Below are positions 8,036-16,665 of a DNA stretch of 35,341 nucleotides, piece after piece. Origin of the DNA: Eubacteriales bacterium (GTDB lineage: Bacteria; Bacillota; Clostridia; Lachnospirales; Lachnospiraceae); assembly GCA_030536555.1 (NCBI GenBank), contig JAUNPU010000035.1, positions 1 through 35,341 of the forward strand, given 5' to 3'. Under the pieces are notes generated by a model, which ran no database searches, had not been told where the DNA came from, and was given only the letters and a program-made list of their open reading frames with translations. Within the stretch, counting starts at the first letter, position 1; every line of letters starts with the position of its first letter. The position numbers and the translations under genes are program-made.

Positions 8036-9025
8036 ATGTTAAGTTTTCAGGATATTATCGGTCATGAACAGATCAAGGAGCATTTGCAGAAGGCGATAGA
8101 GAATCATAAGGTCTCTCATGCCTATATATTGAATGGTGAGGCGGGGATGGGCAGAAAGTCCCTGGCCAATGCATTTGCGCTGGCGCTTCTGTGTGAGAAG
8201 GGGAAGGCGGAGCCGTGTATGGAATGTCATGCCTGCAAGCAGGTGCTCAGCGGCAACCATCCGGACCTGATCTATGTGACTCACGAGAAGCCGAACAGCA
8301 TCGGCGTGGATGATATCCGGGAGCAGATCAACGATACGATCATGGTGCGGCCCTACAGCAGCTATTACAAGATCTATATTGTGGATGAGGCGGAGAAGAT
8401 GACGCAGCAGGCACAGAACGCACTGCTTAAGACCATCGAGGAGCCGCCGTCCTACGCGATTATCATTCTGCTGACCACCAACCAGGAGGCATTTCTGCCG
8501 ACGATCCTGTCACGGTGTGTGCAGCTGAAGCTGAAGCCGCTGCGGGACTTTGTGGTGAAAAGCTATCTGGTGGAGGCGCTTCATGTGCCGGAGGGAGATG
8601 CGGACGTGTACGCGGCATTTGCCAGAGGCAACCTGGGCAAGGCAATCGCCCTGGCGTCTTCGGAGGAGTTCAAGGCGATTCGGCAGGAAGTGCTGCATTT
8701 GCTGAAATATATCAAACAGATGGATATTTCGGAACTGCTTGATTACATACGAAAGTTAAAAGAGGACAATCTGGATATCTACGAGTGCCTGGATTTCATG
8801 CAGCTGTGGTATCGGGATGTGCTGCTCTATAAAGTGACGAAGGATATGAATCTGCTGATCTTCAAGGATGAGTACCGGACGGTCAATGAGATCAGCATGA
8901 ACAGTGGCTATGACGGGCTGGAGAAGATCCTGGAGGCCATTGACAAGGCGAAGCAGCGACTGGATGCCAATGTGAATATGGAACTGGCGATGGAGCTGAT
9001 GCTGCTGGTGATGAAGGAGAACTGA
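8036..9025 (+). CDS. holB: DNA polymerase III delta' subunit
   Basis: HolB is part of the clamp-loader complex that places the sliding clamp on DNA. The 329-residue length fits. A P-loop-like GEAGMGRKS lies near residues 34-42; the arginine before KS is a departure from strict Walker A, as expected because delta' does not need to hydrolyse ATP. The zinc-binding cysteines are in a C-x8-C-x2-C-x2-C arrangement near residues 53-67. The DEAEKMTQQAQNALLKTIEE segment and the SRC arginine-finger motif follow. AAAGGAG lies 8 nt before the ATG. The neighbour ricT is the usual Firmicutes partner. Confidence 0.96.
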   Translation: MLSFQDIIGHEQIKEHLQKAIENHKVSHAYILNGEAGMGRKSLANAFALALLCEKGKAEPCMECHACKQVLSGNHPDLIYVTHEKPNSIGVDDIREQINDTIMVRPYSSYYKIYIVDEAEKMTQQAQNALLKTIEEPPSYAIIILLTTNQEAFLPTILSRCVQLKLKPLRDFVVKSYLVEALHVPEGDADVYAAFARGNLGKAIALASSEEFKAIRQEVLHLLKYIKQMDISELLDYIRKLKEDNLDIYECLDFMQLWYRDVLLYKVTKDMNLLIFKDEYRTVNEISMNSGYDGLEKILEAIDKAKQRLDANVNMELAMELMLLVMKEN

Positions 9026-9089
9026 TGGAGAAGCTGCCTGACAGATGGCAGCAGGATGCAGGCAATAAGCAAGAAGGAGATATAGATTC

Positions 9090-9998
9090 ATGATAAAGGT
9101 AATTGGAGTGAGGTTTCGCAATGCGGGGAAGATCTACTACTTCTCCCCGGGCAGGCTGGAGATCAAAACCGGTGACCACGTGATCGTGGAGACAGCCCGC
9201 GGCGTGGAATATGGATATGTGGTTCTGGGAAACCGCGAGGTGGATGACAAGAAGGTGGTGCAGCCTTTAAAGTCGGTGATCCGTATGGCCAGCAAGGACG
9301 ATGAGAACCGGGAGGCGACCAACCGGAAGAAGGAGAAGGACGCATTTAAGATCTGTCAGGAGAAAATCCGCAAGCACAATCTGGAGATGAAGCTGATCGA
9401 TGTGGAGTATACCTTCGACAACAACAAGATCCTGTTCTACTTTACGGCGGACGGTCGTATTGACTTCCGTGAGCTGGTGAAGGATCTGGCGTCTGTATTT
9501 AAGACCAGAATCGAGCTGCGCCAGGTAGGTGTCCGGGATGAGACGAAGATTGTGGGCGGTATCGGAATCTGCGGACGTCCGCTGTGCTGCCACTCTTATC
9601 TGTCGGAGTTTATTCCGGTGTCCATCAAGATGGCGAAGGAGCAGAATCTGTCCCTGAACCCGACGAAGATCTCCGGTGTCTGCGGCAGACTGATGTGCTG
9701 CCTGAAGAATGAGGAGGAGACCTACGAGTATCTGAACAGCAAGCTTCCGAATATCGGGGACTATGTGACCACCGATGACGGGCTGAAGGGCGAGGTGCAG
9801 AGCGTCAGCGTGCTGCGTCAGATGGTGAAGGTCATCGTGACGGTGGACCGGGACGAGAAGGAGATTCGCGAGTACAAGGTGGATCAGCTGAAGTTCAAGC
9901 CCCGCCGGAAGAAGGGCAGAGTGGACGTGGAGGACAAGGAGCTTAAGAAGCTGGAGGCTTTGGAGAAAAGGGAAGGAAAGTCGAAGCTGGATGAGTGA
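9090..9998 (+). CDS. ricT: PSP1-domain protein RicT (YaaT)
   Basis: RicT in Bacillus acts with RicA and RicF in an iron-sulfur complex that influences RNase Y mRNA processing, competence and sporulation. The sequence shows the PSP1 core with both cysteine clusters: GICGRPLCCHSYL near residues 159-171 and GVCGRLMCCLKNE near 195-207, matching the known Fe-S ligand region. A basic, Lys/Glu-rich tail of about 45 residues follows. The length (302) is slightly above the Bacillus protein. It lies 64 bp after holB, and its last 8 bases overlap the next gene (ATGAGTGA), a sign of translational coupling. RicA and RicF genes are not in this window. Confidence 0.95.
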   Translation: MIKVIGVRFRNAGKIYYFSPGRLEIKTGDHVIVETARGVEYGYVVLGNREVDDKKVVQPLKSVIRMASKDDENREATNRKKEKDAFKICQEKIRKHNLEMKLIDVEYTFDNNKILFYFTADGRIDFRELVKDLASVFKTRIELRQVGVRDETKIVGGIGICGRPLCCHSYLSEFIPVSIKMAKEQNLSLNPTKISGVCGRLMCCLKNEEETYEYLNSKLPNIGDYVTTDDGLKGEVQSVSVLRQMVKVIVTVDRDEKEIREYKVDQLKFKPRRKKGRVDVEDKELKKLEALEKREGKSKLDE

Positions 9999-10794
9999 GG
10001 ATAGAAGGATGGATGTTCCGAAGATGACGGAGCAGACGTGTACAGCTGAGGAATCAGGCGCAGTGGTGATCATGGACGAGGAACGGGTGGACGACCTGCA
10101 GCGGAACGGCTACCGGATCATCCAGAAGAAGAATGGATTCTGCTTCGGGATGGATGCGGTGCTGCTGTCCGGCTTTGCCAGAGTGCGGGAAGGTCAGGTT
10201 CATATCGACTTAGGGACCGGCACCGGGATCATTCCGATCCTGCTGGAGGCGAAGACGGAGGGAGCGCATTTTACCGGACTGGAGATTCAGGACGCGGTGG
10301 CGGATATGGCGGCGCGGAGCGTGCGGCTCAACGGTCTGGAGGACAAGGTGACCATTGCCCGGGGAGATATCAGGGAAGCCAGCCGGTTGTTCGGCAAGGC
10401 TTCTTTTGATGTGGTGACCTCCAATCCGCCCTATATGAATGACAACCACGGACTTAAGAATCCGGATCTGCCGAAGGCGATTGCGCGGCACGAGGTGCTC
10501 TGTACTCTGGATGATGTGTGCAGGGAAGCGGCGGCGCTGCTGAAGCCCGGCGGAAGCTTCTTCATGGTTCACCGGCCCCACCGGCTGGCGGAGATCATTT
10601 CCACCCTGAAGGAGTATAAGCTGGAGCCGAAGCGGATGAAGCTGGTGCACCCGTTCGTGGACAAGGAGGCCAATATGGTGCTGATTGAGGCGGTTCGGGG
10701 CGGAAAGTCCATGATGAAGGTGGAGGCGCCGGTAATCGCGTATCGGGAGCCGGGAGTCTATACGGACGAGATCTATACCATATACGGATACTGA
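9991..10794 (+). CDS. tRNA1(Val) adenine-N6 methyltransferase-like protein (YabB/TrmN6)
   Basis: Class I SAM-dependent methyltransferase of the YabB/TrmN6 group, which in enterobacteria methylates A37 of tRNA1(Val). The SAM-binding motif DLGTGTGIIPILL lies near residues 73-85, and the catalytic NPPY of N6-adenine methyltransferases is in TSNPPYMND near 145-153. The substrate-binding N-terminus has the family segment GFCFGMDAVLLSGF. The start at 9991 overlaps ricT by 8 bases; an ATG at 10009 (residue 7) is also possible. Its position between ricT and rsmI matches Bacillus, except that no GIY-YIG gene (yazA) lies between them. The tRNA target in this organism is inferred. Confidence 0.9.
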   Translation: MSEDRRMDVPKMTEQTCTAEESGAVVIMDEERVDDLQRNGYRIIQKKNGFCFGMDAVLLSGFARVREGQVHIDLGTGTGIIPILLEAKTEGAHFTGLEIQDAVADMAARSVRLNGLEDKVTIARGDIREASRLFGKASFDVVTSNPPYMNDNHGLKNPDLPKAIARHEVLCTLDDVCREAAALLKPGGSFFMVHRPHRLAEIISTLKEYKLEPKRMKLVHPFVDKEANMVLIEAVRGGKSMMKVEAPVIAYREPGVYTDEIYTIYGY

Positions 10795-10873
10795 TTTGGA
10801 GTAAAGTGTGTCTGCGGAGCTGTCGGGCAGACAGAAAGCAGACAGGATGCAAGGATGAAAAAGAGGTGAGAAC

Positions 10874-11734
10874 ATGGCAGAGGAAAAGCAGGTTCAGGCA
10901 GGGAAGCTGTACTTATGTGCGACACCCATCGGCAATCTGGATGACATTACCCTTCGGGTGCTGAACACCCTGAAGGAGGTGGATCTGATCGCGGCGGAGG
11001 ATACAAGGCACAGCATCAAGCTGCTGAATCATTTTGATATCAAGACCCCGATGACCAGCTACCACGAGTACAACAAGATCGACAAGGCGCGGTATCTGGT
11101 AGGGCAGATGCAGCAGGGGGTGAATCTGGCGCTGGTGACGGACGCGGGGACTCCGGGCATCTCTGATCCGGGAGAAGAGCTGGTGAAGCAGTGCTATGAG
11201 GCGGGCATTGAGGTGACCTCTCTGCCGGGACCGGCTGCCTGCATTACGGCGCTGACCTTGTCGGGGCTTTCGACCAGGCGGTTCTGCTTTGAGGCATTTC
11301 TGCCGGTGGACAAGAAGGAGCGCCAGTGGATCCTGGAGGAGCTTAAGAGCGAGACCAGGACCATCATCGTGTACGAGGCGCCTCATCATCTTGTGGCGAC
11401 CTTAAAGGAGCTTTCAGAGGCTCTTGGAGGGGAACGGAGGATCACCATCTGCCGGGAGCTGACCAAGCGGTATGAGGAGGCTTACCGGACCACCTTTGCG
11501 GAGGCGTTAGAGCACTTTGCGGTGGAGGAGCCCAAGGGGGAGTGCGTCATCGTCATCGAGGGACGCAGCATCCGGGATATGAAGGAAGAACAGCAGAAGT
11601 CCTGGGAGGAGATGACCATGGAGGAGCATATGGACGTGTATCTCTCCCAGGGAATCGACCGGAAGGAAGCCATGAAGCTGGTGGCGAAGGACCGGGGCAT
11701 CAGTAAGAGGGATGTGTATCAGAGTCTTCTTTGA
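10874..11734 (+). CDS. rsmI: 16S rRNA (cytidine 1402-2'-O)-methyltransferase RsmI
   Basis: RsmI methylates the ribose of C1402 in the decoding centre of 16S rRNA. Family motifs are visible: LYLCATPIGNLDDITLR at the N-terminus, AAEDTRHSIKLL, TDAGTPGISDPG and the SLPGPAACITAL stretch that contacts SAM in the tetrapyrrole methylase fold. The 286-residue length is typical, and a C-terminal helical region (KEAMKLVAKDRGISKRDVYQ) is present. AAAAGAGGTGA precedes the ATG at 10874. The 79-bp gap before it contains a small GTCTGC/GCAGAC hairpin (10810-10832) without a T tract. Its last 35 bases overlap the 3' end of the convergent LysR gene. Confidence 0.96.
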   Translation: MAEEKQVQAGKLYLCATPIGNLDDITLRVLNTLKEVDLIAAEDTRHSIKLLNHFDIKTPMTSYHEYNKIDKARYLVGQMQQGVNLALVTDAGTPGISDPGEELVKQCYEAGIEVTSLPGPAACITALTLSGLSTRRFCFEAFLPVDKKERQWILEELKSETRTIIVYEAPHHLVATLKELSEALGGERRITICRELTKRYEEAYRTTFAEALEHFAVEEPKGECVIVIEGRSIRDMKEEQQKSWEEMTMEEHMDVYLSQGIDRKEAMKLVAKDRGISKRDVYQSLL

Positions 11735-12614
11735 AGGAGAGAGATTCCCGCAGCAGTTCAAAGAAGAACTTCATTTCCCGTGTGATCCATTTGTTCTTGT
11801 GGTGGATCACCTGGTGCCAGATGTGAAACTGAAAGTCGTCAATATTCAATTCTGTCAGGACACCGGCTTTCAGCTTATCATCAATCAAAAACTTTGGAAG
11901 AAACGAAACTGCCATATCTTCACAGAGCATGTGCATGATAAGATCTGTGCGCCGTGCCTGAAGGTATGGCTCTATTGTTTTGTGGAGGCGGAGCAGGCGC
12001 TGTTCTAAAAGCCTGCGGTAGCTGGCGTCTTTTTCTGTCAGAATAAAGGGGTAGGACAAAAGCTCATCAAGGGTGAGATCAGACCTCCCCGCCAGAGGAT
12101 GGCTGGCACAGGCGGCGAATACCACCCGGTCCCGCCGTTCGATCACCTTGACCAGATGATCATCAAAAATCTGCTCATCCAGCAGGTAGACGAAATCCAG
12201 CTCATTGCGGGCAAGCATCTCCATCAGTACAGCCGGTGTTTCGGTAACGATGTTCAGGGTGACGGATGGATGGAGACGATGGTACTTTTTCAGCAGGGAC
12301 GGAAATATGGAATCACACAGGGAATCGATGGTGCCGATGTGGAGACTTCCGCTGCTTTTTTCCTCTGCAATCGTATTGGAAGCTTCTGAAACCAGAGAAA
12401 GAATCTGCAGTGCATAGTCGTAAAAGATACGTCCCCGGTTGGTGAGAGTGATCTGCTTGCCAAGACGGTCGAAGAGCTGGACGCCCAGTTCCTTCTCCAG
12501 CTGTCGAATCTGGATGGTGACTGCGGCCTGAGAGTAGTTCAGAAGTGCAGCAGCTTTGGAGAAGCTTTGTGTCTGGGCAATCGTGATAAAGGTTGTGAGT
12601 TCGCGCAGTTCCAT
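11700..12614 (-). CDS. LysR-family transcriptional regulator
   Basis: LysR regulators bind DNA as dimers or tetramers and respond to a small ligand. The N-terminal winged helix-turn-helix is clear: TFITIAQTQSFSKAAALL, then SQAAVTIQIRQLEKELGVQLFDR (residues about 8-55), and the substrate-binding domain starts near residue 90 with GSLHIGTIDS. The length (304) is typical. It has an AGGAGGC ribosome binding site close to ATG 12614. It is divergent from the cysteine desulfidase gene, 198 bp away, and probably controls it and itself in the usual LysR manner. The inducer could be cysteine or serine, which is an inference from the neighbours. Its 3' end overlaps rsmI by 35 bp in convergent orientation. 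Confidence 0.95.
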   Translation of the reverse strand: MELRELTTFITIAQTQSFSKAAALLNYSQAAVTIQIRQLEKELGVQLFDRLGKQITLTNRGRIFYDYALQILSLVSEASNTIAEEKSSGSLHIGTIDSLCDSIFPSLLKKYHRLHPSVTLNIVTETPAVLMEMLARNELDFVYLLDEQIFDDHLVKVIERRDRVVFAACASHPLAGRSDLTLDELLSYPFILTEKDASYRRLLEQRLLRLHKTIEPYLQARRTDLIMHMLCEDMAVSFLPKFLIDDKLKAGVLTELNIDDFQFHIWHQVIHHKNKWITREMKFFFELLRESLSFKEDSDTHPSY

Positions 12615-12691
12615 AATGCCTCCTGTATGGTGAAAATGGATGGTAATTGGTAAAAATGCTATAAAAAGAATTTAATAAATACATAAAAACG

Positions 12692-12721
12692 TTAAAATTT
12701 ACTTTTTACTTAAACTATAAT
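12692..12721 (+). promoter_or_regulatory. Probable promoter of the desulfidase-symporter operon in an AT-rich divergent region
   Basis: TTAAAA (12692-12697) and a perfect TATAAT (12716-12721) are 18 bp apart, about 90 bp before the ATG at 12813. The surrounding 12640-12770 interval is strongly AT-rich and would hold the LysR sites; several T-N11-A candidates exist and I cannot choose one. Confidence 0.55.
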
Positions 12722-12812
12722 ACAATGGAAACATAAACAAATCAACCGGTGAACTTGTTTAATTTCTGGATTTAAAGAGCTTTGAGAGAATATAGTTGAA
12801 AGGCCGAAGAGA

Positions 12813-14093
12813 ATGGAAAAAACCAACGAGAAGTATCAGGCATATGTGGAGATACTGAAAGAGGAACTGGTTCCGGCGATGGGATGCACCGAACCGATTG
12901 CTCTGGCTTATGCTGCCGCAAAAGCCCGTGAGGTGCTGGGCTGTCTTCCGGACAGGGTACTGATCGAGGCAAGCGGAAGTATTATTAAGAACGTGAAAAG
13001 CGTGATTGTTCCGAATACAAATCATCTGAAGGGCATGCCGGCGGCGGCGGCAGCCGGTATTATTGCCGGACGTTCCGAGCGGGAGCTGGAGGTTATCGCT
13101 GACGTCAGCGGAAGTGACATCGATAAGATGCGCAAGTTTCTGGATGAGGTTCAGATTGCGGTCGAGCATATTGATCACGGTCTGGTATTTGAGATCATTG
13201 TGACGGAATACAGCAAGGATTCCTATGCCAAGGTGCGGATCGCCAACTTCCATACGAATATTGTGCTGATCGAGAAGGACGGCGATATTCTGTTTGAGAA
13301 GAAGGTGGAGACCGGCACTGGTGATGAAAAGCGGGTTGACAGAAGCCTTCTGGATATGGAAAGCATCTGGGATTTCATCAATACACTGGATGTTGAGGAT
13401 GTCAGAGAGGTACTGGAGCGTCAGATTCAGTATAACACCGCAATTTCTGAGGAAGGACTGCGGGGAGATTACGGTGCGAACATCGGAAAGGTGCTGTTAG
13501 ATACCTACGGCGATGATATTCGGACCCGCGCGAAGGCAAAGGCGGCAGCAGGCTCTGATGCCAGAATGAACGGCTGCGAGCTTCCGGTTATCATCAATTC
13601 CGGCAGCGGAAATCAGGGAATCACGGCATCGGTTCCGGTCATCGAGTATGCGAAGGAGCTGGGTGCTGATGAGGATAAGCTGCTTCGTGCTCTGGCACTG
13701 TCCAACTTAACGGCAATCCATCAGAAGACCGGTATCGGCACACTGTCCGCATACTGTGGTGCAGTCAGTGCAGGAGCCGGAGCAGGAGCCGGTATCGCGT
13801 ACCTGTGCGGCGGTACTTACAAGGATGTGATTCATACGGTGGTAAATGCACTGGCAATCGTATCCGGTATTGTCTGTGACGGTGCGAAGGCATCCTGCGC
13901 GGCGAAGATCGCTTCTTCGGTTGACGCGGCGATTCTGGGGTATAATATGTATCAGAGAGGACAGCAGTTCCGCGGCGGTGATGGTATCGTCATGAAGAAT
14001 ATCGAAGAGACTATTCGGGGTATCGGACGTATCGGCAAGGACGGTATGAAAGAAACCAACGAAGAAATCATCAAACTGATGGTAGGGGAATAA
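12813..14093 (+). CDS. cyuA: L-cysteine desulfidase / L-serine dehydratase-alpha family (CyuA-like)
   Basis: Members of this [4Fe-4S] family (UPF0597; CyuA/YhaM, archaeal CdsB) break L-cysteine to pyruvate, ammonia and sulfide; the fold is shared with the serine dehydratase alpha chain. Seen here are PAMGCTEPIALAYA near residues 21-34 with the first cluster cysteine, the glycine-rich NSGSGNQGITASVP near 255-268, and the pair CDGAKASCAAK near 353-363 for the remaining ligands. The length of 426 fits. The partner is a cation:amino-acid symporter 19 bp downstream, and a LysR gene is divergent. Cysteine is the first guess; serine or another beta-substituted amino acid cannot be excluded. Confidence 0.88.
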   Translation: MEKTNEKYQAYVEILKEELVPAMGCTEPIALAYAAAKAREVLGCLPDRVLIEASGSIIKNVKSVIVPNTNHLKGMPAAAAAGIIAGRSERELEVIADVSGSDIDKMRKFLDEVQIAVEHIDHGLVFEIIVTEYSKDSYAKVRIANFHTNIVLIEKDGDILFEKKVETGTGDEKRVDRSLLDMESIWDFINTLDVEDVREVLERQIQYNTAISEEGLRGDYGANIGKVLLDTYGDDIRTRAKAKAAAGSDARMNGCELPVIINSGSGNQGITASVPVIEYAKELGADEDKLLRALALSNLTAIHQKTGIGTLSAYCGAVSAGAGAGAGIAYLCGGTYKDVIHTVVNALAIVSGIVCDGAKASCAAKIASSVDAAILGYNMYQRGQQFRGGDGIVMKNIEETIRGIGRIGKDGMKETNEEIIKLMVGE

Positions 14094-14112
14094 AATCAAG
14101 GGGGAATTTCAA

Positions 14113-15303
14113 ATGAAGAAATTTATGACCAGTCTGCCGGCAAAGCTTTTGATCGGCGTAATCCTGGGTATTCTGGCAGGGCAGGTTCTGGGAGAATCTG
14201 CAATGCAGGTTGTAGTGACACTGAAATATATCATGAATCAGGTAATCGTGTTCTGCGTGCCGCTGATCATCATCGGCTTTATCGCACCGTCCATTACCAA
14301 GCTTGGCAATAACGCATCCAGAATGCTGGGAGTTGCTCTGGTGGCAGCTTACCTGTCTTCTCTGGGCGCGGCTCTGTTCTCCATGGCAGCAGGCTATCTG
14401 CTGATTCCGCATCTGTCTATTGCATCTTCTGTAGACGGACTGAAGGAGCTTCCGGCAATTGTCTTCCAGCTTGACATCCCGCAGATCATGCCGGTTATGA
14501 GTGCGCTGGTATTCTCCGTGCTGGTGGGTCTGGCAGCAACCTGGAGCAAGGCTTCCGTGATCACCAGTGTGCTGGATGAGTTCCAGAAGATCGTGCTGGA
14601 GATCGTAACCAGAGTGGTTATTCCGATTCTGCCGGTATTTATCGCATTTACATTCTGCAGCCTGTCCTATGAGGGTACCATCACAAAGCAGCTTCCGGTA
14701 TTCTTAAAGGTGGTTATCATCGTTATGATCGGACACTTCATCTGGCTGACCCTGCTGTACACCATCGGTGGTGTCAGCACCGGAACCAACCCGATGGAGG
14801 TGGTGAAGAACTACGGACCGGCATACATCACGGCAGTAGGTACCATGTCTTCCGCGGCAACCCTGGCAGTGGCTCTGCGCTGTGCAAGAAAATGCAAGAC
14901 TCTGCGCAGCGATATGGTAGACTTTGGTATTCCGCTGTTTGCCAACATCCATCTGTGCGGTTCCGTTCTGACCGAGGTATTCTTCGTGATGACCGTATCC
15001 AAGATCCTCTATGGCTCCATTCCGTCTGTGGGCACTATGGTTCTGTTCTGTGCACTGCTTGGCATCTTTGCAATCGGTGCTCCGGGCGTACCGGGCGGTA
15101 CGGTTATGGCGTCTCTGGGACTGATCAGCGGCGTGCTGATGTTCGATGAGACCGGTCTGGCACTGATGCTGACCATCTTCGCTCTGCAGGACAGCTTCGG
15201 TACGGCCTGCAACGTAACCGGTGACGGCGCTCTGACCATGATCCTGACAGGATATGCAAAGAAGCATAAGATTGAAGAGCAGAAGATCAACGTTGAATTG
15301 TAA
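14113..15303 (+). CDS. Dicarboxylate/amino acid:cation symporter (DAACS/SstT type)
   Basis: The family imports acidic or small neutral amino acids with Na+ or H+. The protein (396 residues) has about eight membrane helices and two re-entrant hairpins. Signature segments are the hairpin-1-like GTMSSAATLAVAL near residues 238-250, the GAPGVPGGTVMASL hairpin-2 near 323-336, and the substrate/cation-binding DSFGTACNVTGDGALT near 360-375. The first hairpin reads MSSAATLA rather than the more common SSSAATLP. It follows the desulfidase with GGGGGAA before the ATG, so it probably imports that enzyme's substrate. The operon ends at a strong terminator. Confidence 0.92.
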   Translation: MKKFMTSLPAKLLIGVILGILAGQVLGESAMQVVVTLKYIMNQVIVFCVPLIIIGFIAPSITKLGNNASRMLGVALVAAYLSSLGAALFSMAAGYLLIPHLSIASSVDGLKELPAIVFQLDIPQIMPVMSALVFSVLVGLAATWSKASVITSVLDEFQKIVLEIVTRVVIPILPVFIAFTFCSLSYEGTITKQLPVFLKVVIIVMIGHFIWLTLLYTIGGVSTGTNPMEVVKNYGPAYITAVGTMSSAATLAVALRCARKCKTLRSDMVDFGIPLFANIHLCGSVLTEVFFVMTVSKILYGSIPSVGTMVLFCALLGIFAIGAPGVPGGTVMASLGLISGVLMFDETGLALMLTIFALQDSFGTACNVTGDGALTMILTGYAKKHKIEEQKINVEL

Positions 15304-15351
15304 TAGAAAAGGGCAGCTTTGGTGCCCGGGAAACTAAAATAAGTGACAGGA

Positions 15352-15401
15352 AACAGTCCGGATGTGACTCCAGTGGGAGTGCGTCCGGGCTGTTTTCTAT
15401 T
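15352..15401 (+). terminator. Strong terminator of the desulfidase-symporter operon
   Basis: A long imperfect stem starting AACAGTCCGGATG (15352-) and closing ...CGTCCGGGCTGTT (-15394) with loop AGTG, about 19 pairs with few mismatches, runs into TTTTCTATT. Confidence 0.88.
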
Positions 15402-15461
15402 CAAAATTCAGGTTATCTATCTAAAAGTCACAAAGAATTTCAAAAATCATCCAGAAAACTA

Positions 15462-15490
15462 TTGACATTTTTTATAAACTGTTATACTAT
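15462..15490 (+). promoter_or_regulatory. Promoter of the frl operon
   Basis: A perfect -35 TTGACA (15462-15467) is followed after 17 bp by TACTAT (15485-15490); TATACT at 15483-15488 is an alternative -10. Transcription would start near 15497, just before the palindrome at 15502-15515. Confidence 0.75.
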
Positions 15491-15501
15491 ACTAATACAT
15501 A

Positions 15502-15515
15502 ATATAACGTTATAT
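15502..15515 (+). promoter_or_regulatory. Perfect 14-bp palindrome, likely GntR-type operator
   Basis: ATATAACGTTATAT is a perfect palindrome made of two TATAAC half-sites, placed a few bases after the predicted start site, where a bound repressor would block elongation or promoter clearance. Similar half-sites recur at the other promoters of this region. Binding by the FrlR-like regulator is inferred. Confidence 0.65.
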
Positions 15516-15555
15516 AATAATCTATACCAATAATCGAAAAAATGGAGGAACCGTT

Positions 15556-16533
15556 ATGAAACAGGAACACATTGATCAGATTAACACAGCAGTTGCAGCC
15601 GTAGCAGCAAAGAAGAATATCAATCATTTTTACTTCGTAGCATGCGGCGGTTCTCAGGCATTCATGATGCCGGCACAGTATATGTTTGACAGAGAGATCG
15701 CTACTCCGGCAAGCATCTACACTTCCAACGAATTCGTACACAGAGCACCGAAAGCTCTGGGACCGGACTCTGTTGTGATTACATGTTCTCATTCCGGCAA
15801 TACTCCGGAGACTGTGAAAGCAACCGAAGTAGCAAGAGAGAAAGGTGCTACCACCATCGCACTGTCTCATCTGGTTGACTCTCCGCTGTGGCAGGCTGCA
15901 GAGTACCCGATCCACTATGACTGGGGCAAAGAGGCAGACGCAAGCGACCTGAACAAGGCTGTTCTGTACTCCCTGATCTTCCGCATTCTGAATGCAGTTG
16001 CTCCGTGTGAGAAGTACGAGAAGGGTATCGCATCCGTAGAGCATATCAATGACGTGCTGGAGAAAGCAAAAGCACAGTACGCTGACACTGTAAAAGAGTG
16101 GGGCAGAAAGTATAAGAGAGAAGAGCTGATCTACACCATGGGCAGCGGCGCATGCTACGGCGAGGCTTATTCCTTCGCAATCTGCCTGCTGATGGAGATG
16201 CAGTGGATCCACTCCAACTGTATCCATTCCGGCGAGTACTTCCATGGACCGTTCGAGGTAACCGACTTCGACGTACCGTTCATCATCATCAAGGGACTTG
16301 GCGCAACCAGACCGTTAGACGAGAGAGCACACAACTTCTGCCAGAAGTATTCTGACGAGATCATGCTGGTTGACTGTGAGACCTTCGATATGACCGGTAT
16401 TGACGAGGAAGTAAGAGAGTACTTCGCTCCGCTTGTAGCTGGTGCAGTGCTTCGTTCTCTGGCTGACGAGTTCGCTTACCAGAGAGGCCATGATCTGGGT
16501 GTACGTCGTTACATGTGGAAAATGGAGTATTAA
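15556..16533 (+). CDS. frlB: SIS-domain fructosamine-6-phosphate deglycase (FrlB-like)
   Basis: FrlB cleaves fructoselysine-6-phosphate (or another fructosamine-6-phosphate) to glucose-6-phosphate and the free amine. The 325-residue protein has two SIS domains. The first has FYFVACGGSQAF near residue 26 and the phosphosugar-binding TCSHSGNTPETVKA near 75-88. The second contains MEMQWIHSNCIHSGEYFHGPFEV near 214-236, matching the SGEFxHGPxE motif of FrlB and FraB deglycases. The C-terminus RRYMWKMEY matches the family end. Context is decisive: binding protein, two permeases, kinase and GntR gene follow in the Bacillus frlBONMD-R order. GGAGG precedes the ATG. The exact amine part of the substrate is unknown. 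Confidence 0.88.
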   Translation: MKQEHIDQINTAVAAVAAKKNINHFYFVACGGSQAFMMPAQYMFDREIATPASIYTSNEFVHRAPKALGPDSVVITCSHSGNTPETVKATEVAREKGATTIALSHLVDSPLWQAAEYPIHYDWGKEADASDLNKAVLYSLIFRILNAVAPCEKYEKGIASVEHINDVLEKAKAQYADTVKEWGRKYKREELIYTMGSGACYGEAYSFAICLLMEMQWIHSNCIHSGEYFHGPFEVTDFDVPFIIIKGLGATRPLDERAHNFCQKYSDEIMLVDCETFDMTGIDEEVREYFAPLVAGAVLRSLADEFAYQRGHDLGVRRYMWKMEY

Positions 16534-16570
16534 TCAGGTTCTGAACATTGATATAAGATAAGAGAAGGGG

Positions 16571-16614
16571 ACGACGGAGTTCTGGCAGAAGAGAGGCTTG
16601 AATTCCGTCGTTTT
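16571..16614 (+). terminator. Intercistronic hairpin between frlB and the binding-protein gene
   Basis: ACGACGGAGTTC (16571-16582) pairs at 11 of 12 positions with GAATTCCGTCGT (16600-16611), followed by only TTTTG. It is too weakly U-tailed to be a full terminator. It may partly end transcription or protect the 3' end of the frlB message, giving different levels of enzyme and transporter. Confidence 0.55.
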
Positions 16615-16665
16615 GCGAAACTAACGGGGATTCATACCTCGAAAAAAAGGCAGGAGGATATGAAA

